29,631 nt of DNA, from the NCBI GenBank assembly GCA_021635425.1, contig JAJWOJ010000003.1, positions 1 to 29,631 of the forward strand, given 5' to 3'. The position numbers were made by a program, and so were the translations under genes. The stretch comes from Clostridiales bacterium (GTDB lineage Bacteria; Bacillota; Clostridia; Christensenellales; Borkfalkiaceae). This document shows, in pieces, positions 24,667 to 29,631 of this stretch. Position 1 is the stretch's first letter; every line of letters starts with the position of its first letter. The notes under the pieces are model-generated. The model was given only the letters and a program-made list of their open reading frames with translations, was not told the DNA's origin and made no database searches.

Positions 24667-25476
24667 ATGGCGGTTATAACGTATAACAATTTCAGTTTTC
24701 ATATTCAGCACAACGGCTACCCCGTGATGCACGACCACATTGGCACATACGAGTTTATATTTGTTTTAAGCGGAGAAATTCTGCATAAAATCAACGGCAG
24801 AAAGGAAATATTGGAACAAAACGCCCTTTGTTTTTTAACGCCGACCGATAAACACGCCCTTGAAAAGAATACCGACGACGCTATTTATATCAGTTTGTCC
24901 GTCGTCCGCGAACATTTTGAAAAACTGCTCGAATGGATCGCTCCGGATATACAACGGCGGGCGTTCAACAATTACTTAAAAATTAAAATTTCTTCCGATT
25001 CCGCGGCGGATATAACCAAACTGACGGATAAGGCGCTCACTTCGGAACCGAGCGTTCATTACGAATTTCTACACCTTATAACCTGCATTTTAGTCCGCAA
25101 AATAATAACTTACCACTACGGTAAGGCAATAACGAAAAACTATCATCACGCCGTTGAAAAATTTATAAGATTGCTCGACGTTAAAACGAATTTATCCGTT
25201 CCGCTCGACAAACTCGTGTGGCAGACGGGTTATTCTTACACGCATCTGAACAAACTTTTTTTGCAGGATACGGGCGTAAGCATAGGAAAATTTTTCACCA
25301 AAAGAAAACTCGATTACGCCATGACGGCGATTAAATGTTCGGACGAGTCCCTGCAGTCTGTTTCCGACACGCTCGGATTTTCCACCTATTCGCACTTCTC
25401 TTCGTTTTTCAAAAAATGCACGGGAATTTCCCCGTTGCAATACCGGCAGAATTCAACCGCATCGTTCATCGTTTAA
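24667..25476 (+). CDS. AraC-family transcriptional regulator
   Basis: 269 residues, the only plus-strand gene. I chose the ATG at 24667 because GGAGG (24657-24661) lies 5 bases upstream. An upstream in-frame ATG at 24562 would add 35 hydrophobic residues that run through the promoter region and lack a ribosome binding site. Residues about 15-90 form a cupin-like sensor domain (MHDHIGTYEFIFVLSGEILH), and residues about 160-262 hold two helix-turn-helix motifs, ending in the family signature LGFSTYSHFSSFFKKCTGIS (236-255). It is divergent from the locus B operon and is probably its sugar-responsive activator. It could also act on the convergent locus C, but nothing in the sequence shows this. 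Confidence 0.93.
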   Translation: MAVITYNNFSFHIQHNGYPVMHDHIGTYEFIFVLSGEILHKINGRKEILEQNALCFLTPTDKHALEKNTDDAIYISLSVVREHFEKLLEWIAPDIQRRAFNNYLKIKISSDSAADITKLTDKALTSEPSVHYEFLHLITCILVRKIITYHYGKAITKNYHHAVEKFIRLLDVKTNLSVPLDKLVWQTGYSYTHLNKLFLQDTGVSIGKFFTKRKLDYAMTAIKCSDESLQSVSDTLGFSTYSHFSSFFKKCTGISPLQYRQNSTASFIV

Positions 25477-25536
25477 ACTGAAAGAGGCTGTAAAAAGCCG
25501 AACAAAATCGAATATTTTTCTCAATTTATAAAAAAA

Positions 25537-25631
25537 GACTGCATTTCCGTCTCTCGCTTCCCCTTTCGGGGAAAGCGTCGGCACTGCCGACGATAGAGGT
25601 CATGTAGCCTTTATTATTTTATCGTTTTTTT
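25537..25631. terminator. Structured bidirectional terminator, possibly a REP-like palindromic element
   Basis: Between convergent genes. CGCTTCCCC (25555-25563) pairs with GGGGAAAGCG (25568-25577) around TTTC with one bulge. CGTCGGC (25576-25582) pairs perfectly with GCCGACG (25586-25592) around ACT. CTCT (25551-25554) can pair with AGAG (25595-25598) as an outer stem. A 7-base A-run on the left (25530-25536) becomes a T-run for minus-strand transcripts, and a 7-base T-run (25625-25631) serves the plus strand. The layered shape resembles dispersed palindromic intergenic repeats of gut Clostridia, from memory. Confidence 0.65.
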
Positions 25632-26916
25632 AATTGTGTTTTTTTACGCTCAGCCTTACGATAAGATTTACGACGGCAACGATAACGCACGCCGCACTCA
25701 GCGCGGCAAGCAGAAGAAAAACGGCGTTCCAGCCCGATCCGTCGGCAAACGCGCCCAGTCCGTATGCGCTTAACGTGCTTCCGACATAGCAAAGTCCGTT
25801 CATGATTCCCGCAAGCAAACCCGCGTTGAATTGTTTTTTAAGGTACAGCGGAGCCATGCTCGTTATAACGTTATTGGTTGCGGAAGTAAGGAGCGACACG
25901 CCCGCAAGACAGGCAAGCGTAACGACAACGCCGCGCGTTCCGCCGCCCGCTATCGTAATGCAAAACGTTAAAACCGCAATCGCGGCAAACGCCATTCCGC
26001 ACAAATCCACGAAATCGCGCACTTTTTTGTTAAGCGCGACGGCAACCGACGTACCGAAAAGCGCGAGCAAAGGCATTACGAGCGTCAATATTATCCCTAT
26101 CGAATCTGAAACTCCGTACTGCTCTTTGAGTATCGCGGGAACCCACGTGGTAAGCCCGTCCTTGACGAGATTGGTTATAACGGCGAAAGCCCCGAGCGCG
26201 ATTACCGAAATAACAATCGTTCCGCCCGCTTTTTGCCCGCCGCTTTTTTCCGCGCCCGTTTCCGAAACGGCGCTTTCTTCCGATTTCTCCGCAATGCACG
26301 CCTTTGTCAACTTGTCGTAACACAGCGTCCAGACGACGGCTATCGTCGGCAAAATTACCGACGCGAGATAAAAAATCACGCGATAGCAACCGATTGCCAC
26401 AAACAGCGCCGAAAGCCCGTAGACGGCGAAAGTACCCGCCGCGACGGTAGTACCCATCGCCACAACAACTTTCGGGGAATATTCCGATTTAAGGGTTTCG
26501 GATAAAAGCCTGATAAGGCACGGCCATAACACGGACAGCGACGCGCCGTTTATCAGCCATAAAAATCTGATAACGGTAAAATTTCTTACGAGTCCCACGG
26601 ACAGATTGCAAACCGCGGATATAAGCAAAACGCAGAACACGAGGTGTCTGATATGATATTTTTTGCAAAAAATTCCGTTTATTATCTGTCCCGCGCCGTA
26701 AGCGAAAAAGAAAAAGGTGCTTGCCATTCCCGCCATCGCGTGCGTAACGCCGAAATCTTTTTCTATATTGACGATATTCGCGCTATAGCCCAGCTTTCCT
26801 ATGTAAGAACAAGCGTATACAAGCCAGCAAATCAGCAAAAGCGACGCGGCAGAACCGCTCATTTTGTTCCCGCCGCGTTTTGCTTTTTTTTCGCAGATAT
26901 CCGTATTTTTCGTCAT
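25630..26916 (-). CDS. MFS transporter, GlpT/UhpT-like (organophosphate/hexuronate type)
   Basis: 428 residues from the ATG at 26916, which forms an ATGA overlap with the preceding stop codon and has AAGGTGG just upstream; a longer frame exists from 26982 but runs inside the preceding gene. About 12 hydrophobic segments are visible, in two halves divided by a charged loop near 200-225 (EKSEESAVSETGAEKSG). The first half has the GlpT-like pattern: ACSYIGKLGYSANIV, then STFFFFAYGAGQIING, and NGASLSVLWPCLIRLLSE where GlpT relatives have WPP-C-RLL. It should import a sugar phosphate, hexuronate or similar anion by symport or antiport. The operon with a GH20-like glycosidase suggests uptake of the released monosaccharide (inference). 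Confidence 0.87.
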   Translation of the reverse strand: MTKNTDICEKKAKRGGNKMSGSAASLLLICWLVYACSYIGKLGYSANIVNIEKDFGVTHAMAGMASTFFFFAYGAGQIINGIFCKKYHIRHLVFCVLLISAVCNLSVGLVRNFTVIRFLWLINGASLSVLWPCLIRLLSETLKSEYSPKVVVAMGTTVAAGTFAVYGLSALFVAIGCYRVIFYLASVILPTIAVVWTLCYDKLTKACIAEKSEESAVSETGAEKSGGQKAGGTIVISVIALGAFAVITNLVKDGLTTWVPAILKEQYGVSDSIGIILTLVMPLLALFGTSVAVALNKKVRDFVDLCGMAFAAIAVLTFCITIAGGGTRGVVVTLACLAGVSLLTSATNNVITSMAPLYLKKQFNAGLLAGIMNGLCYVGSTLSAYGLGAFADGSGWNAVFLLLAALSAACVIVAVVNLIVRLSVKKHN

Positions 26917-27773
26917 ATAACCACCTTGCAAGTGCCGAAACCGCTTACGTAATGTTTTTTCACGCCTAAAAGTTCCATCCATTTCCGCGTAAGCGCGGTG
27001 CCGTACATTCTTATTCTTCCCGCTTTTTTAAGCGCTTCTCCGTCTGAAAGATAATCGGGTATTTCCGCTTCTTCATACAGCCACTTCGGGGCGCACCAGA
27101 AACACGCCTCAGGCATAATTTCGGCATAAACTTCCATAGAAACGTTCATATGCCCGTGATGAGCCATCTGGCAATAATCCGCTTTCAAATCGTCTTTGCT
27201 TTCGCGGAACAACCTGTCGCCGCCGTCCGGACCCAAATCGCCTAAGAAGATAACCGATTTTTTCTCGCCCGACAACCTGAACACAAGCGAGGAATCGTTC
27301 ATCAGATTCGCGTAAAGCCCGCCCGTATAGGAATATAAAATATCGATAGTTACTTCGTCTACGATTATTGTATCTCCCTTTTTAACGACGCGGGCTTTAC
27401 CCGCAAACTTGTTTTTCACGGCATTGAATGCGGGAATCATCTCGTTTAATTCTTCGCGGAAATACTCAAGATCGGGGACGGCTGTTACGCCGATAAGCTC
27501 GTCATAATCGGGAAAATTGTAATAAACCGCCTCTATATCGAAATCCGCGCCGCCGTTTTTTGCCATTTCATGCACGAAACCGTCGATATGATCGCTGTGC
27601 GCGTGCGTTAAAAACCACGCCGAAACATGCCTGCCCGCGACGTATTTTTTCAGAAGCGGCATATCTTCCCGCCTGCCGCCGTCCACGATTATTACGTTGT
27701 TTTTCTTCGTAACGATAACAAAACTCATCATAAACTCGCTCGTTTCCGTCAACATATACATTTCGGTATTCAT
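26913..27773 (-). CDS. Metallo-beta-lactamase-fold hydrolase
   Basis: 286 residues without signal peptide. The zinc motif is complete: THAHSDH with H57, H59, D61 and H62, D179 in VIFLGDLGPD, and H205/H206 in MAHHGH. The arrangement resembles the soluble relatives of the ComEC C-terminal domain and sugar-lactone-type hydrolases, not beta-lactamases. The N-terminal strands lead to IIVDGGRRED, also typical. It overlaps both neighbours by ATGA (27770-27773 and 26913-26916), so the three genes are tightly coupled. A role in opening a lactone or hydrolysing an ester of the imported sugar is plausible but is not shown by the sequence. Confidence 0.87.
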   Translation of the reverse strand: MNTEMYMLTETSEFMMSFVIVTKKNNVIIVDGGRREDMPLLKKYVAGRHVSAWFLTHAHSDHIDGFVHEMAKNGGADFDIEAVYYNFPDYDELIGVTAVPDLEYFREELNEMIPAFNAVKNKFAGKARVVKKGDTIIVDEVTIDILYSYTGGLYANLMNDSSLVFRLSGEKKSVIFLGDLGPDGGDRLFRESKDDLKADYCQMAHHGHMNVSMEVYAEIMPEACFWCAPKWLYEEAEIPDYLSDGEALKKAGRIRMYGTALTRKWMELLGVKKHYVSGFGTCKVVI

Positions 27774-29631
27774 TTTATCTCTCCGAATTTTATTTTTACA
27801 GCGTTTTCTTTTTTTCCGAGGTCAACATCGTTAAAATGCGCTTCTCCGTCGCCGCAACCGAGAACTGCAAAACGAGTGTCGGGGTAAATCACGTTGTTTT
27901 CGAAATAAACTTCGCCGCATAATTTTTCGGCTTTCGCCGCCGCATACTCTTTTCCGTTTAAAGTAATGCGGAAGTTCAAAGGAAACGTCTGCCCTTCGCC
28001 CGCGCTCGAAAACACCATGTATTCTATTTGTTTTTCCGTATTTCCGAGCAAAAACATAAGCGTGTAAACTCCGCCGCACTCGAAACCCGTGTAGCTCGGT
28101 TTTATTCCGCCGGAATACAGAATTTTTTCGTCTTCGCCCGCAAATTTAACTTTTATCCGCGCGTTCGGCGTGCCGAAACCGTCGTGCATCATAAAGTCGC
28201 AGTATAAAACGCCGTTTTTGTCGGCACGCTCGATCGAAACGCGGATATCGTCGAGAGTTTTATAAAGATTGACGTATTTTTCGACGTAATCTTTGCGCGG
28301 AACTATCCCCGAACGATATTTCTCTTTAAGATAAGACGATATTTCTTCGCTTATAAGGTAAAGTTTTTTTGCGCGATCTATATCGCCAAGCCCCGATTTT
28401 ACGGCGGCTTTCCCGGCGGCGCAGAACCTTCCCCCGCCGTAAACGAAAAATAATTCGTCGGTCGCCTTTTCCGTAATCGTCTTAGCGTATAATTCCGCAA
28501 ACGAGCGGAAAAGATCGGCGCAAACGTCATTTTTAAGCCCGTCTGCTGCGTTTTTCGCTTTTTCATGCTCGCTCCGCAGAGTTTCTACGACGGAGGCTAA
28601 AATGTCGCGGAATTGATTTTTTACAAAAAAATCAACTTCCGCCATAGCCGTGCTTATATAGGCGGAATGATACATCGGAACGTCCGCGGAAAGAAGTTTC
28701 CCCGCAACCGCGCCGCTCCCCGTAATCTCCTCGTAAACCGAGCGGAAATCGTTTTCGGTTATTCTGCCCGACCAGAGTCTCCCCGCCGCCGCCATAACGG
28801 GATAAGTACATAAGTAAAAAGAAGCGGATTTTTCCCATGAAGTGGCAACCGCGCCCATAGGGTTGTATTTCATCGCATAACGCGTTAACGTTTTTACGTT
28901 ATACGCCGAAGAATACTCGCCCATATACGCGCAAAAAAGATACTTAAAACCCAACTTGTCGTAAAGGTAAAACCAATCTTTTTTTATTCTGCCCGTCCAA
29001 TGCCCGGCGGGCAGATCGCCTATAAAATAATAATTCCAGTTACATAAAATTATATCGCGGGGAAGCTCGCGCAAAATGTCGGCATACTCGAAAAAATCAT
29101 CCCACATCATCATGGTTTTACCGAGTTTTTTAACGAGGTCGTATGAGCGCAAAATATGCTTTAAAAACATTTGCGCTTTGCTCTCGCCGCCTTTAATTCG
29201 CTCACGGCAACGCGGGCATACGGCAAAATCGAAAGGCTCGTCAAGCCCCATATGAATATACGGCGAAGTGAATACGGACGAAACTTCCGAAATATACTTT
29301 TCAAAAAACTCATACAGCTTTTCGTTTGAAGAACAACCGCACGTACCGCGCAAAGCGGCAGAAAAACCCCTGCCTTCTTTTTGTTCGTTTTCGCATTCGC
29401 TCAAATTTTCGAGTTGCGGATAGGCGAACATTTTTTCCATATGCCCGAGATTTTCAAACACGGGAATAAGCGAAACGCCCTTTTCGTCGCCGTATTTCAC
29501 AAGCTCGCGCATTTCGTCGAGCGAATATGTATCGTCTTTATCGAAATATTCCGTTTCGCTTGTGCGAACCGCGTTTTCGAGATAACAAAGCATTGCGTTG
29601 TAACCGTTTTCAAAAGCAAAATCTATATAGC
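27770..29631 (-). CDS. GH20-like glycosidase (beta-N-acetylhexosaminidase-like), N-terminus outside window
   Basis: The reading frame is open to the window edge; a Met codon exists at 29593, but the 12 codons before it (YIDFAFENGYNA) continue a typical GH20-like barrel strand, so the start lies outside. At least 619 residues are visible. Counting from the internal Met, SLIPVFENLGHMEK (about 41-54) and YIHMGLDEPFD (112-122) match GH20-like enzymes; D118-E119 is the expected catalytic Asp-Glu pair. A CPRC pair (126-129) follows directly. MMMWDDFF (161-168) is the next barrel strand. The C-terminal 200 or so residues include a helical bundle (about 325-450) and a beta-sandwich. No signal peptide can be judged. 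Substrate could be a beta-hexosaminide or a related glycoside. Confidence 0.82.
   Translation of the reverse strand, partial: YIDFAFENGYNAMLCYLENAVRTSETEYFDKDDTYSLDEMRELVKYGDEKGVSLIPVFENLGHMEKMFAYPQLENLSECENEQKEGRGFSAALRGTCGCSSNEKLYEFFEKYISEVSSVFTSPYIHMGLDEPFDFAVCPRCRERIKGGESKAQMFLKHILRSYDLVKKLGKTMMMWDDFFEYADILRELPRDIILCNWNYYFIGDLPAGHWTGRIKKDWFYLYDKLGFKYLFCAYMGEYSSAYNVKTLTRYAMKYNPMGAVATSWEKSASFYLCTYPVMAAAGRLWSGRITENDFRSVYEEITGSGAVAGKLLSADVPMYHSAYISTAMAEVDFFVKNQFRDILASVVETLRSEHEKAKNAADGLKNDVCADLFRSFAELYAKTITEKATDELFFVYGGGRFCAAGKAAVKSGLGDIDRAKKLYLISEEISSYLKEKYRSGIVPRKDYVEKYVNLYKTLDDIRVSIERADKNGVLYCDFMMHDGFGTPNARIKVKFAGEDEKILYSGGIKPSYTGFECGGVYTLMFLLGNTEKQIEYMVFSSAGEGQTFPLNFRITLNGKEYAAAKAEKLCGEVYFENNVIYPDTRFAVLGCGDGEAHFNDVDLGKKENAVKIKFGEIK

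Noticed and set aside
25486..25499. Short inverted repeat GGCT/AGCC just after the AraC-type gene
   Set aside because: Only four base pairs and no clear T-run; the structured element at 25537-25631 is a better terminator.
26917..26982. 22-codon N-terminal extension of the MFS transporter
   Set aside because: It lies inside the preceding hydrolase gene, is very basic, and the ATGA-overlap start has the ribosome binding site.

Overview
The window is a carbohydrate-utilisation region from what is most likely a Gram-positive, gut-type member of Bacillota (Clostridia). The clues are many lipobox-type lipoproteins, strong AGGAGG-type ribosome binding sites, two CUT1-type sugar ABC importers without their own ATPase gene, and LacI and AraC regulators. 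Base composition looks mid-to-high 40s % GC by eye. A Christensenellales-like lineage is a guess that the sequence alone cannot settle. All genes but one (an AraC-type regulator) lie on the minus strand, so gene order below is given in the direction of transcription. No tRNA, rRNA, CRISPR array or transposase was seen.

Locus A (about 9000 down to 1): a LacI-family regulator gene with a near-consensus extended -10 promoter is followed by a solute-binding lipoprotein, two sugar permeases, two tandem paralogous lipoproteins with a GH99/WbsX-like catalytic fold and a CBM9-like C-terminal domain, and a secreted protein cut by the window edge. The same 12-base sequence TGACTCGCGTCA lies just downstream of the regulator's promoter and immediately upstream of the ribosome binding site of the solute-binding protein gene, which suggests a shared operator. 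Three perfect inverted repeats fill the gap between regulator and transport genes.

Locus B (24571 down to 9082): a strong promoter divergent from the AraC-type regulator drives a second binding protein and permease pair. A 1025-residue secreted protein of Ig-like and lectin-like modules, a DUF4838 lipoprotein, a Big_2/GLUG-like lipoprotein, a cytoplasmic GH2 beta-glucuronidase, a cytoplasmic SGNH esterase and a purple-acid-phosphatase-like lipoprotein follow. A hairpin terminator ends the unit. The set reads as a Gram-positive glycan-utilisation operon for an acylated, probably glucuronate-containing glycan: surface binding and trimming outside, ABC import, then deacylation and glucuronide hydrolysis in the cytoplasm.

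Locus C (29631 down to 25630): a GH20-like glycosidase (N-terminus outside the window), a metallo-beta-lactamase-fold hydrolase and a GlpT/UhpT-type MFS transporter, joined by two ATGA stop/start overlaps, form a third sugar operon. It converges with the AraC-type gene on a structured, probably bidirectional terminator that resembles a dispersed palindromic repeat.
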